A stretch of DNA of 64,000 bases from Bradyrhizobium sp. 138 (GCF_023074075.1 NZ_JADPKT010000055.1:62001-126000); one strand, 5' to 3'; counted from the stretch's first letter, positions 18,401-27,799 are shown. The notes: generated by a model not told the origin, from the sequence alone. Program-made: numbers and translations.

Positions 18401-18722
18401 GATCGATGCTTCGGTGAACGCAGCGCTGAGCCGCGCGCTCACGGGTGCCTCCGACGAGCAAGGCCGGTTCACGGCCGCGCTCGACGAATGGCGCGAGCGA
18501 GCCACCGCAACTTTCCTGTCCGCCTATCGCGACGCCATGACCGATCGGCGGCTGTGGCCGGAGAGCCGGCAATCCGCGGAAGGCCTGTTGAGGTTTTTCC
18601 TGCTTGATCAAGCCTTCGATGACATAGAGTACGAGCTGTCCCACCGGCCTGAGGGGCTCCATGCGCCGCTGACCGGACTGCTTCGCATTCTGTCCAGTAC
18701 CGAGAGCGAAGCCCATGCCTAG
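15429..18722 (+). CDS. treS-mak: Trehalose synthase fused to maltokinase
   Basis: 1097 residues, two enzymes. Residues 1 to about 560 are TreS (GH13_16), interconverting trehalose and maltose: FRLDAIPYLCEREGT with the nucleophile at about Asp218, LLAEANQWPEDVQEYFG, and FLRNHDELTLEMVTD. From about 570 the protein is a maltokinase (Pep2/Mak), making maltose-1-phosphate with ATP: catalytic loop NIRHHGDFRLGQ (Asp about 946) and metal-binding IIDFDGDP (Asp about 963). The fusion channels trehalose to maltose-1-phosphate for GlgE. AAGGGG lies 5-9 bases before the ATG. The stop overlaps the glgB start by 8 bases. Both halves keep their catalytic residues. Confidence 0.95.
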   Translation: MNVLSSVDTKKAEAAEIVDELWYKDAIIYQLHVKAFADSNNDGIGDFAGLTEKLPYLQELGVTALWLLPFYPSPGRDDGYDIADYGSVNPDFGTMKDFKRFIQEAQKRGLRVITELVVNHTSDQHKWFKRARRSHPGSSARNWYVWSDTDQKYLGTRIIFTDTEKSNWTWDHEAGAFYWHRFFSHQPDLNFDNPRVVSALIQVMKRWLDAGVDGFRLDAIPYLCEREGTSNENLPETHAIIKRLRQELDSYSKGKLLLAEANQWPEDVQEYFGRGDECHMAYHFPLMPRIYMAIAQEDRFPITDILRQTPDIPASCQWALFLRNHDELTLEMVTDVERDYLWTTYANDPRARINVGIRRRLAPLMDNDRRKIELMNSLLLSFPGTPIVYYGDEIGMGDNIYLGDRNGVRTPMQWSPDRNGGFSRCDPARLYAPLIMDPVYGYESVNVEAQSRSLSSLLSATKRLISVRKSTLAFGRGTMTFIRPANRAVLAYVRQYRDEVILCVANLSRAAQATELDLSPWKDRIPQEMLGRTRFPAIGELPYMITLGPYGFYWFQLQERDKSEPVTPRAVPEFETLVVPVNSNWVSLARERGIFERDVLPGFLSRTRWYPEHNPKQIKTTLTSAVPFCDIGDNRPWIAFFERAGQEASPRYVLPMQIEWVRFDRERFNPKALAAVRQGAREGTLLDVATDQIFIGLFLRNLSQNLVVEENNLRLEFKATSRFADYTIKEPERIRAIEQSNSTALVDNQYVAKIYRQLESGINPEIEIGHYLTEVARFANMPALLGSVELVEGDRRSPLGVLHAYVENQGDGWTVTTGYLDRYIDEQRVLPAGEAPRETQEQAPYLHFIAQIGRRLAEMHVALAAAKADDLAPEPIGPAQVERLVSDLKARAQRVIQQLADSRDGLREADRPLIDRLTAVRSTLPDHLDALLPSELGGLNIRHHGDFRLGQTLIVKDDIFIIDFDGDPRLPLAGKRRKLPAARDVVGMIRSIDASVNAALSRALTGASDEQGRFTAALDEWRERATATFLSAYRDAMTDRRLWPESRQSAEGLLRFFLLDQAFDDIEYELSHRPEGLHAPLTGLLRILSSTESEAHA

Positions 18723-20862
18723 ACTGCCTGCCGAGGCCTATGCGATCATCGAGGGCCGCCACTCCGACCCCTTCCATTATCTCGGGCTGCACCCTGAGGG
18801 CGGGAGAAGCGTGGTGCGCGCGTTTCTGCCCGAGGCCTCCAATGTCGAGGCGGTCGGCGACCATGGCGAGGTCGCCTCGCTCGACCGCGTGCACGATGCC
18901 GGGCTGTTCATCGGTGCCCTGCCGAACGGCTCGAAGCACTATCAGCTGCGCGCAAAGTTCGGCGGCAACGTCGTCGAATTCGAGGACGCCTACCGCTTTC
19001 CGCCGATCCTGACCGATTTCGACCTTTACCTGCTCGGCGAAGGCACCCACCAACGCCTCTATGACAAGCTTGGCGCCCATCCGATGCGACACGAAGGCGT
19101 CGACGGCATCGGCTTCGTCGTGCTGGCGCCGAATGCACGGCGCGTGTCGGTGGTCGGCGATTTCAATTTCTGGGACGGGCGGCGCCATCCCATGCGGGTG
19201 CGCGGCGCCGGCTATTGGGAATTGTTCATCCCGCATGCCAAGGCTGGCGATCACTACAAGTTCGAGATCATCGGGCCGCATGGCCATCTGCTACCGCTGA
19301 AATCCGATCCATTGGCATTTGCCAGCGAAATGCGGCCGAAGACAGCCTCGATCGTCTTCGACGAAGCACGCCTGCCGCGGCCGCGTCCGGCCCCCGATGG
19401 CATCAACGCGCTGTCGGCGCCGATGTCGATCTACGAGGTCCACCTCGGCTCATGGCGCCGCAAGAACGGCGAGGAATGGCTGACCTATCGCGAGCTGGCG
19501 GAACAGCTGCCGGCCTATGCCCGCGACATGGGTTTTACCCATCTCGAATTCCTGCCCGTGAGCGAGCATCCATTCGACGGGTCCTGGGGCTATCAGCCGA
19601 CCGGCCTCTATGCCCCGACCAGCCGCTTCGGAGGCCCTGAGGATTTCGCTGCCCTGGTCGATGCCTGCCACCGCGAAGGCATCGGCGTGTTGCTCGACTG
19701 GGTGCCGGGTCACTTCCCGGACGATCCGCACGGCCTCGGCAGCTTCGACGGCACCGCGCTCTACGAGCACGCCAACCCGCTCCAGGGGCGTCACCTCGAC
19801 TGGGGCACGCTGATCTACAATTACGGGCGCACCGAAGTGACGAACTTCCTGGTGTCGAACGCACTGTTCTGGCTGGAGCGCTACGCGATCGACGGGCTGC
19901 GCGTCGATGCGGTCGCATCCATGCTCTACCTCGACTACAGCCGCCCGCCGGACGCCTGGGTCCCCAACCAGTATGGCGGCCGCGAGAACATCGAGGCCAT
20001 CAACTTCCTGCGCCGCTTCAACACCGAACTGTTCGCCCGCTTCCCGCAGGCCACCACGGCTGCGGAAGAATCCACCGCCTGGCCGCAGGTCTCGCGTCCG
20101 GTCGAATTCGGCGGCCTAGGCTTCGGCTACAAGTGGAACATGGGCTGGATGCACGACACGCTGAACTACATCGGCAAGGATCCTGTTCACCGCAAGCACC
20201 ATCACGGCGAGATCCTGTTCGGCCTGCACTACGCCTTCTCGGAGAACTTCATCCTGCCGCTGTCGCATGACGAGGTCGTGCACGGCAAGCGCTCGATCCT
20301 CGGCCGCATGCCCGGCGACGAGTGGCAGCGCTTTGCGAATTTGCGCGTCTACTACAGCTTCATGTTCGGCCATCCCGGCAAGAAGCTGTTGTTCATGGGC
20401 GCCGAAATCGCGCAGAGCCGCGAATGGAATCACGACCAGTCCCTCGACTGGCACCTGCTCGAATACAAATACCATTCCGGCATCCAGGCGCTGATCCGGG
20501 ATCTCAACCGGCTCTATCGCGCGGTGCCGGCGCTGCACCAGATGGACTGCGACCAGGCCGGCTTCGAATGGCTGATCACGGACGATGCCAACCGCAACGT
20601 GTTCGCCTGGCTGCGCAAGGGATTCGACGAGCACGCACGGTGTCTCGTCATCACCAACTTCTCGCCCAATGTCTATCAGAACTATCGCGTTCGCGTGCCC
20701 TTTGCCGGCAAGTGGAAGGAAGTGTTCAATTCGGACTCCGCCCATTATGGCGGCAGCAATGTCGGGAACATCGGCGAGGTTCATGCCGTTGACGGCAAGA
20801 CGCCCGAGCTTCGCCTCACCATTCCACCGCTCGCCGCGATCTTCCTCGTTCCGGAAAGCTGA
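18715..20862 (+). CDS. glgB: 1,4-alpha-glucan branching enzyme
   Basis: Introduces alpha-1,6 branches into the linear glucan. 715 residues, the usual length, with the N-terminal N1 and CBM48 modules (DPFHYLGLHP near residue 20; NARRVSVVGDFNFWDGRRHPM near 140) before the GH13_9 barrel. Active-site motifs: YEVHLGSW, GLRVDAVASMLYLDYSR (nucleophile about Asp398), TAAEESTAWPQVSRP (acid/base about Glu451, the usual 53 residues on), and LSHDEVVHGK. It starts inside the last codons of treS-mak, so translation is coupled. It follows TreS-Mak and GlgE in the order expected for the trehalose-to-glucan pathway. Confidence 0.96.
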   Translation: MPRLPAEAYAIIEGRHSDPFHYLGLHPEGGRSVVRAFLPEASNVEAVGDHGEVASLDRVHDAGLFIGALPNGSKHYQLRAKFGGNVVEFEDAYRFPPILTDFDLYLLGEGTHQRLYDKLGAHPMRHEGVDGIGFVVLAPNARRVSVVGDFNFWDGRRHPMRVRGAGYWELFIPHAKAGDHYKFEIIGPHGHLLPLKSDPLAFASEMRPKTASIVFDEARLPRPRPAPDGINALSAPMSIYEVHLGSWRRKNGEEWLTYRELAEQLPAYARDMGFTHLEFLPVSEHPFDGSWGYQPTGLYAPTSRFGGPEDFAALVDACHREGIGVLLDWVPGHFPDDPHGLGSFDGTALYEHANPLQGRHLDWGTLIYNYGRTEVTNFLVSNALFWLERYAIDGLRVDAVASMLYLDYSRPPDAWVPNQYGGRENIEAINFLRRFNTELFARFPQATTAAEESTAWPQVSRPVEFGGLGFGYKWNMGWMHDTLNYIGKDPVHRKHHHGEILFGLHYAFSENFILPLSHDEVVHGKRSILGRMPGDEWQRFANLRVYYSFMFGHPGKKLLFMGAEIAQSREWNHDQSLDWHLLEYKYHSGIQALIRDLNRLYRAVPALHQMDCDQAGFEWLITDDANRNVFAWLRKGFDEHARCLVITNFSPNVYQNYRVRVPFAGKWKEVFNSDSAHYGGSNVGNIGEVHAVDGKTPELRLTIPPLAAIFLVPES

Positions 20863-20865
20863 CAG

Positions 20866-22944
20866 ATGCGCCTGACTGCTGGATCGCCCGCACGCCTCGG
20901 CGCAAGCTGGGACGGACGCGGCACCAATTTCGCGCTGTTCTCCGCCAACGCACAGAGGGTCGAGCTCTGCCTGTTCGACACCCAAGGCCGCCGCGAGCTC
21001 GAGCGCATCGAGCTGCCTGAGCGAACCGAGGACGTCTGGCACGGCTATCTCAACGACGTCTCGCCCGGCCAGCTCTACGGCTATCGCGTGCACGGCCCTT
21101 ATGAGCCCGAGCACGGCCATCGTTTCAACGCCAACAAGCTGCTGCTCGACCCCTATGCCAAGCGGCTCTCGGGACGCCTGGTCTGGAGCGATGCGCATTT
21201 TGCCTACCGCACCGGGAGCCCGCGCGAGGACCTCTCCTTCGACCGCCGCGACAACGCGCGCGGCATGCCCAAGGCCGTCGTGGTCGACGAGACCTTCAAC
21301 TGGGGCCGCCGCGAGATCCGTCCCAACATCCCCTGGGAAGACACCGTCATCTACGAGGCTCACGTCAAGGGACTGACACAGAAGCGCGACGACGTGCCGC
21401 CGAACCTGCGAGGCACCTATGGCGGCCTGTCCTCGCCGGCGATGATCGAGCACCTGAAGAAGCTCGGCGTCACCACCGTCGAGCTGCTTCCGGTGCACAG
21501 TTTCGTCGATGACCGCATCCTTGTGGAGAAGAAGCTCGTCAATTACTGGGGCTACAACTCGCTGTCCTTCTTCGCCCCCGAGCCGCGCTACGCCCAGGAC
21601 AACGCGCTCGACTCGTTTCGCACCACGGTGGCGCGCCTGCACGATGCCGGCATCGAGGTGATGCTCGACGTCGTCTACAATCACACCGCCGAGGGCAATC
21701 ACCTCGGCCCGACGCTGTGCTACCGCGGCATCGACAACGCCTCCTATTACTGGCTAAACCGCGAGAACCCGCGCTATTACGACGACTTCACCGGCTGCGG
21801 CTCGTCGGTGAATCTCACCCATCCGCGCGTGCTACAGATGGTGATGGATTCGTTGCGCTACTGGGTCGAGGTCTGCCACGTCGACGGCTTCCGCTTCGAT
21901 CTCGCCACCACGCTGGCGCGCGGGCCGAATGGGTTTGATCGCGGCAGCTCGTTCCTGACCGCGATCCGGCAGGATCCGGTACTGGCGGCCGTCAAGCTCG
22001 TCGCCGAGCCCTGGGACCTCGGCCTCGGCGGTTATCAGGTCGGGGCATTCCCCTCGCAATGGTCGGAATGGAACGACCGCTACCGCAGCGCCATGCGCCG
22101 CTACTGGAGCGGGGAAGGCAGCCTGATCGGCGACATCTCCAGCCGCATGACGGCGTCGTCCGACCTGTTCAACCACGACGGACGGCGGCCGCGCGCCGGC
22201 ATCAACCACATCACCGTCCACGACGGCTTCACGCTCGCCGATCTCTTCAGCTACAACGAGAAGCACAACGAGGCCAACGGCGAGGACAATCGCGACGGCT
22301 CCAACGACAACCACAGCAACAATTGCGGTGTCGAGGGTCCGACCGACGATCCTGATATCATCGGCCTGCGCCGTCAGCTTCGCAAGAACGTGCTGGCCTG
22401 TCTGATGCTCGCGCAGGGCGTTCCGCTGATCCTCGCCGGCGACGAGGTCGGCAACTCGCAATCCGGCAACAACAACGCCTATTGCCAGGACAACGAGATC
22501 GGCTGGGTCGGCTGGGACAATCTCGGCAAGGAGGGCGACGACATGGTCGATTTCGTCGCCCATCTCGCCGACATCCGCCGCCGGTTCTCGCAACTTCGCA
22601 GCCATCGTTGGCTCGACGGCCGGCCTGCGGACGGCCTCTCCTACGGCGCGCTGTGGCTGACCCCTGAAGGCGACGAGATGACGGAGAACGACTGGAAATT
22701 CCCGGAAGGCAGATTCCTCTCCTACGTAATGGGACCGATGGAACCGGGCAGCGCTGCGATCTTTATCGTATTGAACGCCGCCCCCGAAGAGATCGCATTC
22801 AAATTGCCCAAAATGACCGAATACAAGAGCTGGCAGCAGATCCTGAACACGACGGATGCCAAGCTGAACACGGTCGATTTCCCACCAGGAAGCGACAGCA
22901 AGGCGCCGCCGCGCTCCGTGCTTGCCTTCGCGGGGGCGCTATGA
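20866..22944 (+). CDS. glgX: Glycogen debranching enzyme (isoamylase type)
   Basis: Hydrolyses alpha-1,6 links of glycogen limit dextrins, giving linear malto-oligosaccharides for TreY, MalQ or phosphorylase. 692 residues. An N-terminal CBM48 module (GTNFALFSANAQRVELCLFD, DVWHGYLNDVSPGQLYGYRVHGP) precedes the GH13_11 barrel with EAHVKGLT, GYNSLSFFAPEPRYA, VDGFRFDLATTLAR (nucleophile), VAEPWDLGLGGYQVG (acid/base Glu) and HDGFTLADLFSYNEKHNEANGE. Three bases separate it from glgB, and its last codons overlap the treZ start (ATGA), so it is in the same operon. Confidence 0.94.
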   Translation: MRLTAGSPARLGASWDGRGTNFALFSANAQRVELCLFDTQGRRELERIELPERTEDVWHGYLNDVSPGQLYGYRVHGPYEPEHGHRFNANKLLLDPYAKRLSGRLVWSDAHFAYRTGSPREDLSFDRRDNARGMPKAVVVDETFNWGRREIRPNIPWEDTVIYEAHVKGLTQKRDDVPPNLRGTYGGLSSPAMIEHLKKLGVTTVELLPVHSFVDDRILVEKKLVNYWGYNSLSFFAPEPRYAQDNALDSFRTTVARLHDAGIEVMLDVVYNHTAEGNHLGPTLCYRGIDNASYYWLNRENPRYYDDFTGCGSSVNLTHPRVLQMVMDSLRYWVEVCHVDGFRFDLATTLARGPNGFDRGSSFLTAIRQDPVLAAVKLVAEPWDLGLGGYQVGAFPSQWSEWNDRYRSAMRRYWSGEGSLIGDISSRMTASSDLFNHDGRRPRAGINHITVHDGFTLADLFSYNEKHNEANGEDNRDGSNDNHSNNCGVEGPTDDPDIIGLRRQLRKNVLACLMLAQGVPLILAGDEVGNSQSGNNNAYCQDNEIGWVGWDNLGKEGDDMVDFVAHLADIRRRFSQLRSHRWLDGRPADGLSYGALWLTPEGDEMTENDWKFPEGRFLSYVMGPMEPGSAAIFIVLNAAPEEIAFKLPKMTEYKSWQQILNTTDAKLNTVDFPPGSDSKAPPRSVLAFAGAL

Positions 22945-24692
22945 GGCCATCCTTCGGGGCGAAGCCGACGAAGGACGGCGCCTCATTCCGTCTGTGGGCG
23001 CCCGCCGCGCGCCGCGTCGATCTCCTGCTCGACCGAAGACACGCGATGCAGCGCCGTCAGGATGGCTGGTATGTCGCCGATATTGCCGGCCTTCCCGTGG
23101 GCAGTCGCTACAAGTTCAGAATCGATGACGAGATCGACGTGCCCGATCCGGCATCGGCGTTCCAGCCCGAGGACGTGTTCGGCCCGAGCGAGGTGATCGA
23201 TCACGACGGCTTTTCGTGGCGTGCGCGCGATTGGCGCGGCCGCCCCTGGGAAGAGACGGTGCTGATCGAGACCCATGTCGGCACTTTCACCGCTGCAGGC
23301 TCTTACCGCGCCATGATCGACAAGCTCGATCATCTCGCCGCAACCGGCATCACCGCGCTGGAGCTGATGCCGCTGGCCGATTTCGCAGGACGCCGCGGCT
23401 GGGGCTATGACGGCGTGCTCTGGTATGCGCCGGACAGCACCTATGGCCGCCCCGAAGACCTGAAGACGCTGATCGACGAGGCGCATCTGCGCGGGCTGAT
23501 GGCGTTCCTCGACGTCGTCTACAATCATTTCGGCCCCGAAGGGAATTATCTCGGCCGCTATGCGCCGGCCTTCTTCACCGACGCACACACGCCCTGGGGC
23601 AGTGCGATCGACTATCGCGTGCCGCAGGTGCGCGCGTTCGCGGTCGAAAATGCGCTGTCCTGGCTCAGCGACTACCGTTTCGACGGCCTGAGGCTGGACG
23701 CCGCCAATCACATCATGGCGGTCCCCGGCGAGCAATCGATGCTGCAGGACCTCAGCGTCGCCGCAGGCGAGCTCGCCAAGGCGACGGGTCGGCACATCCA
23801 TCTCGTGCTGGAGAACGGGGACAATCGCGCCAGCCTGCTCGACGCCGCGCAGAATCCACCGAACGGCAAATATCGCGCGCAGTGGAACGACGACTATCAC
23901 CACGTCTGGCACGTGATACTGACGGGCGAACTCGCCGGCTATTATGCCGACTACCAGACGCCGCGGATGGACCTGGCGCGTGCGCTCGCGTCAGGCTTCG
24001 TCTATCAGGGCGAGGTTTCGGAGTTCTGGGGCAAGAAGCCGCGCGGCGAGCCGAGCGGCGAGCTGCCGCCGGCGACCTTCGTCAACTTCCTGCAGAACCA
24101 CGACCAGATCGGCAACCGTCCGCTCGGCGATCGACTCGAAAGCCTGGCTCCGCCGCAGCAGATCGAAGCGGCGCTCGCGGTGACGCTGCTCGCCCCGATG
24201 GTGCCGATGCTGTTTCAGGGCGAGGAATGGGGCTCGACGGTACCCTTCCCGTTCTTCTGCGATTTCCAGGGCGGACTCGCCGATGCCGTCCGCAATGGAC
24301 GCAAGCAGGAATATGCCTGGGCCTACGAGAAATACGGCGACGAGGTGCCCGACCCGCTCGATCCGGCCACGCTGCAATCGGCCGTGCTCGACTGGACCGG
24401 CCGCACCGCGAAGCAGGACGCACGGCTCGCCCTGGTGCGGCAACTGCTGGCGGTCCGCCGCAAGGAGATCATGCCGCGACTGAAGGGTGCGACCTTCGGC
24501 GATGCCAATGCTGCCGACAACGGCCTGCTCGCTGCGCATTGGCGCATGGGGGACGGCGCGACGTTGCGCCTGACCGCCAATCTGTCGGATCAGCAGATCA
24601 CGTCCGATATCAGCGCGGGCACGCCGATCTGGGGCGGCGGGGCCAGCGAGCGGCTCCCGCCCTGGTCGGTGGTCTGGCGCCTCGGAGGTTGA
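22941..24692 (+). CDS. treZ: Malto-oligosyltrehalose trehalohydrolase
   Basis: Releases trehalose from malto-oligosyltrehalose made by TreY. 583 residues. The N-terminal CBM48-like domain begins FGAKPTKDGASFRLWAPAARRVDLLL; the barrel carries VLIETHVGTFTAAGSYRAMIDKLDHL, FDGLRLDAANHI with the nucleophile Asp, HLVLENGDNRASLL with the acid/base Glu, and VNFLQNHDQIGNRPLGDRL. The stretch around the acid/base reads LENGDN where many TreZ have AESDLND, so the loop differs but the Glu is kept. The ATG overlaps the glgX stop by four bases, and the treY ATG begins two bases after its stop. Confidence 0.93.
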   Translation: MRPSFGAKPTKDGASFRLWAPAARRVDLLLDRRHAMQRRQDGWYVADIAGLPVGSRYKFRIDDEIDVPDPASAFQPEDVFGPSEVIDHDGFSWRARDWRGRPWEETVLIETHVGTFTAAGSYRAMIDKLDHLAATGITALELMPLADFAGRRGWGYDGVLWYAPDSTYGRPEDLKTLIDEAHLRGLMAFLDVVYNHFGPEGNYLGRYAPAFFTDAHTPWGSAIDYRVPQVRAFAVENALSWLSDYRFDGLRLDAANHIMAVPGEQSMLQDLSVAAGELAKATGRHIHLVLENGDNRASLLDAAQNPPNGKYRAQWNDDYHHVWHVILTGELAGYYADYQTPRMDLARALASGFVYQGEVSEFWGKKPRGEPSGELPPATFVNFLQNHDQIGNRPLGDRLESLAPPQQIEAALAVTLLAPMVPMLFQGEEWGSTVPFPFFCDFQGGLADAVRNGRKQEYAWAYEKYGDEVPDPLDPATLQSAVLDWTGRTAKQDARLALVRQLLAVRRKEIMPRLKGATFGDANAADNGLLAAHWRMGDGATLRLTANLSDQQITSDISAGTPIWGGGASERLPPWSVVWRLGG

Positions 24693-24693
24693 C

Positions 24694-27480
24694 ATGCCTC
24701 CCGCCATTCCTCTTGCGACCTACCGGCTTCAACTCACCGCCGATTTCGACTTCGACAAGGCCACCGCGGTCCTGCCTTACCTCAAGGCGCTGGGGATCAC
24801 GCATCTCTACGCCTCGCCGGTGATGAAGGCCCGCAAGGGCTCGACCCACGGCTACGACACCGTCGATCACGGCCAGTTCAATCCGGAGCTCGGCGGCGAG
24901 GCCGGCTTCGCGCGGCTGAGCGAGGCCCTTAGGCAGAACGACCTCGGCCTCATTATCGACTTCGTGCCCAACCATGTCGGCGTTCATTTTGCCGACAATC
25001 CCTGGTGGCTGGATGTGCTGGAATGGGGCCAGGCCTCGCCGCACGCGATCTCCTTCGACATCGATTGGGACCTGCTGCCCTTCCGCGCCCGCGCCGGCGT
25101 GCTGCTGCCGATCCTCGGCAAGTCCTACGGCGAAGCGCTGGAGAGCGGCGAGATCGAGCTGCGCTACGATCCGGATCAGGGAAGCTTCTCCGCCTGGTAT
25201 TTCGAGCATCGTTTGCCAATCGCGCCGGAGCGCTATGGCGAGATGCTGCGGATGATCGTGAAGGAGGCCGATGCCGCCGAGACGGAGGCCGGCAAACGGC
25301 TGCTGTCGCTCGCAGCGCGATACACCGGACTGCGCCGTCCCAACCGCAAGGAAGCCCCCGCGTTCAAGACCGAGCTGAGGGAGATCGCAGGTGCCGCCGA
25401 GATCATCGCACGCGGTCTTGCCGCCTATCGGGCCGCCAAGGATCGCCCCGCGCAGACGCTGGCGCTGCATCATTTGCTGGAGCGGCAGCATTACAAGCTC
25501 GGGCATTGGCGGCTCGCCTCCAGCGACATCAATTATCGTCGCTTCTTCGACATCAACGGGCTCGCAGGTCTGCGCGTCGAGGACGCGAGCACATTTGCCG
25601 CCACGCACCGGCTGGTGAAGCAGCTCATCGCCAACGGCAAACTGCAGGGAATTCGGCTCGATCACATCGATGGCCTGCGCGATCCCGCCCAATATTGCCA
25701 GCGCCTGCGCCGGCTGGTGCGCGACGCGCAAGGCAACACGAAACCGTTCTACACGGTGATCGAGAAGATCCTGTGCGAGCACGAACGCCTGCCGCACTTC
25801 GCCGGCGTTCAGGGCACCACCGGCTATGAATGGATGAACGTCATCACCCAGGTGCTGGTCGACGACAAGGGACTGGCGGCGCTGGACGAGACCTGGCGGC
25901 AGATCAGCAACCGGCCGCCGCGGCTTGCACCTTACGTCAAGGACGCCAAGCGGCGCGTGCTGGAGACGTTGCTCACCAGCGAATTCACCGTGCTGACGCG
26001 CCTGCTCGCGCGCATCGCCAACGGACATTACTCGACCCGCGATTTCTCCGCCGACAGCCTCCGCCAGGCGCTGGAACTCTATGTGCTGCATTTCCCGGTG
26101 TACCGCACCTATCTGACCAATAGCGGCCCGACGGCCCCCGACCGCAAGCTGATCGACGACACCATTGCGCGCGCCCGGTCGGATTGGTTCGCCGCGGATG
26201 AAGGCATCTTCGATTTCCTGCGCGACGCGCTGACCATGGACCTGCTCAAGCCAGGCCGTCCGCCGCACAGCGCCCCGCGCGTGCGGCGCTTCGCGCTGAA
26301 GGTGCAGCAATTCACCGGGCCGGTGATGGCGAAGTCGCTGGAGGACACCGCATTCTATCAGTTCCATCGGCTGCTCGCCCTGAACGAAGTCGGCGGCGAT
26401 CCCGCCAGCACCGGCCTCACCATTCCCGCTTTCCACGAGGCCATGCGGACCCGCGCCAAGGAATGGCCGCAGGGAATGACGGCGACCGCCACGCATGACA
26501 CCAAGCGCGGCGAGGACGCCCGCGCGCGGATCGCCGGCTTAAGCGAAATTCCCGGCGAATGGACCAGCGCGGTTTCGCGCTGGAAGGTGCTGAATGCGCC
26601 GCACCTCGCGCTCCACGGCAATCTGCGCGCGCCATCGGCGACGTTCGAATACATGCTCTACCAGACGCTGCTCGGGGCCTGGCCGCTGCAGGCGCCTGTC
26701 GATGCCGACTTCGTCGAGCGCATCCAGGCCTATGCGCTGAAAGCCGCGCGCGAGGGCAAGGAAGAGACCAGTTGGCTCAATCCGCACGAGGCCTATGAGA
26801 ACGGCGTGAAGAGCTTCGTCGACAAGATCCTCGACCCCGCCCTGTCAGCCGAATTCCTGGAGGCGCTGCAAACCCTGGCCCGCCGCCTGGCACTGCTCGG
26901 CATGTTGAACTCTCTGAGCCAGCTCACCCTCAAGGCAACGCTGCCCGGCGTGCCCGACTTCTATCAGGGCAGCGAATTCTGGGACCTGTCGCTGGTCGAT
27001 CCCGACAACCGTCGCCCCGTCGACTTTGCCGCGCGGCAGGCGGCGCTGAGCTCGTTTGACGATCCGGACTGGCGTGGCCTGATCAAGAGCTGGCCGGACG
27101 GCCTGATCAAGCTGGCCTGGACACGGCGTCTCCTCAAGCTGCGCAATGAGCTCGCCGACGTTTTCGCTCAAGGCGACTACGAGCCGCTGGTGGTGCGCGG
27201 CGCACATGCCGACCATGTCATTGCCTTCGCCCGCCGCTACGGCCGCAGCGCGGCGATCGTCGTGGTCGGGCGTCAGTTCGCGCCGTTCACGCAAGCCGGG
27301 CGGGAATGGCCCACGTCCGACGGATTCGATGCGACCGTCGATATCACGGGCTATGCTGCGGCGGGCTTGGCCGGCAACGAACTGCCGCTCTCGCAGGCCT
27401 TCCGCGATTTTCCCGCGTCCGTCATCGAGGCCCGCACGGCCAATGCCATCAGGTCCGCGCGGCCGCGCGTGCGCGCCTGA
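24694..27480 (+). CDS. treY: Malto-oligosyltrehalose synthase
   Basis: Converts the reducing-end alpha-1,4 bond of a malto-oligosaccharide into an alpha,alpha-1,1 bond, giving the TreZ substrate. 928 residues, within the family range. The opening PLATYRLQLTADFDFDKATAVLPYLKALG and SPVMKARKGSTHGYDTVDHGQFNPELGG are diagnostic; GIRLDHIDGLRDPAQY holds the nucleophile Asp, TVIEKILCEHERLP the acid/base Glu, and MTATATHDTKRGEDARARI the third conserved site. It ends the operon; its stop is separated by one base from the convergent small gene on the minus strand. Confidence 0.95.
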   Translation: MPPAIPLATYRLQLTADFDFDKATAVLPYLKALGITHLYASPVMKARKGSTHGYDTVDHGQFNPELGGEAGFARLSEALRQNDLGLIIDFVPNHVGVHFADNPWWLDVLEWGQASPHAISFDIDWDLLPFRARAGVLLPILGKSYGEALESGEIELRYDPDQGSFSAWYFEHRLPIAPERYGEMLRMIVKEADAAETEAGKRLLSLAARYTGLRRPNRKEAPAFKTELREIAGAAEIIARGLAAYRAAKDRPAQTLALHHLLERQHYKLGHWRLASSDINYRRFFDINGLAGLRVEDASTFAATHRLVKQLIANGKLQGIRLDHIDGLRDPAQYCQRLRRLVRDAQGNTKPFYTVIEKILCEHERLPHFAGVQGTTGYEWMNVITQVLVDDKGLAALDETWRQISNRPPRLAPYVKDAKRRVLETLLTSEFTVLTRLLARIANGHYSTRDFSADSLRQALELYVLHFPVYRTYLTNSGPTAPDRKLIDDTIARARSDWFAADEGIFDFLRDALTMDLLKPGRPPHSAPRVRRFALKVQQFTGPVMAKSLEDTAFYQFHRLLALNEVGGDPASTGLTIPAFHEAMRTRAKEWPQGMTATATHDTKRGEDARARIAGLSEIPGEWTSAVSRWKVLNAPHLALHGNLRAPSATFEYMLYQTLLGAWPLQAPVDADFVERIQAYALKAAREGKEETSWLNPHEAYENGVKSFVDKILDPALSAEFLEALQTLARRLALLGMLNSLSQLTLKATLPGVPDFYQGSEFWDLSLVDPDNRRPVDFAARQAALSSFDDPDWRGLIKSWPDGLIKLAWTRRLLKLRNELADVFAQGDYEPLVVRGAHADHVIAFARRYGRSAAIVVVGRQFAPFTQAGREWPTSDGFDATVDITGYAAAGLAGNELPLSQAFRDFPASVIEARTANAIRSARPRVRA

Positions 27481-27481
27481 A

Positions 27482-27799
27482 TTACTTTCCCTCGTCCTTG
27501 GTCAGCAGCAGCTGCCCGCGCTTCTTGATCGTGGCCTGCGCCATCTCGGCAAAACGCTGCAACAACCAGGGCAGCACCACCTCGACCCGGACTTGGTCAT
27601 CGCCGACGTCGACCTGACCGCTCGCAATCTGCCCAAGCGCGCGGATGCGGAAATTCATCGTGTCTCCGCTCCAGCTCTCTTCCTCGACCTGCATCACGGG
27701 AATGCTGGCGGCCGCGCGACCAAGCCCGGTCTTGAGCCGGCGCACCGCCTCCTCGCGGCCGAGGCGATGCGGAATGGAGACGACAAGCGGTGCTGACAT
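27482..27799 (-). CDS. Small polyhydroxyalkanoic-acid-system-like protein
   Basis: 105 residues from ATG 27799 (MSAPLVVSIPHRLGREEAVRRL). The pattern of an N-terminal 'I.H.LG.EEA..R' helix followed by 'SWSGDTMNFRIRALGQIASGQVDVGDDQVRVEVVLPWLLQRFA' strands resembles the PHA_gran_rgn/SRPBCC-like family named polyhydroxyalkanoic acid system protein, known from other Proteobacteria. Function of that family is not well defined; a role at storage granules is suggested by name only. The frame is open upstream to 27916, but the extra segment is unlike the family. It converges with treY with one base between stop codons, placing a storage-associated gene directly beside the glycogen/trehalose island. 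Confidence 0.7.
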   Translation of the reverse strand: MSAPLVVSIPHRLGREEAVRRLKTGLGRAAASIPVMQVEEESWSGDTMNFRIRALGQIASGQVDVGDDQVRVEVVLPWLLQRFAEMAQATIKKRGQLLLTKDEGK

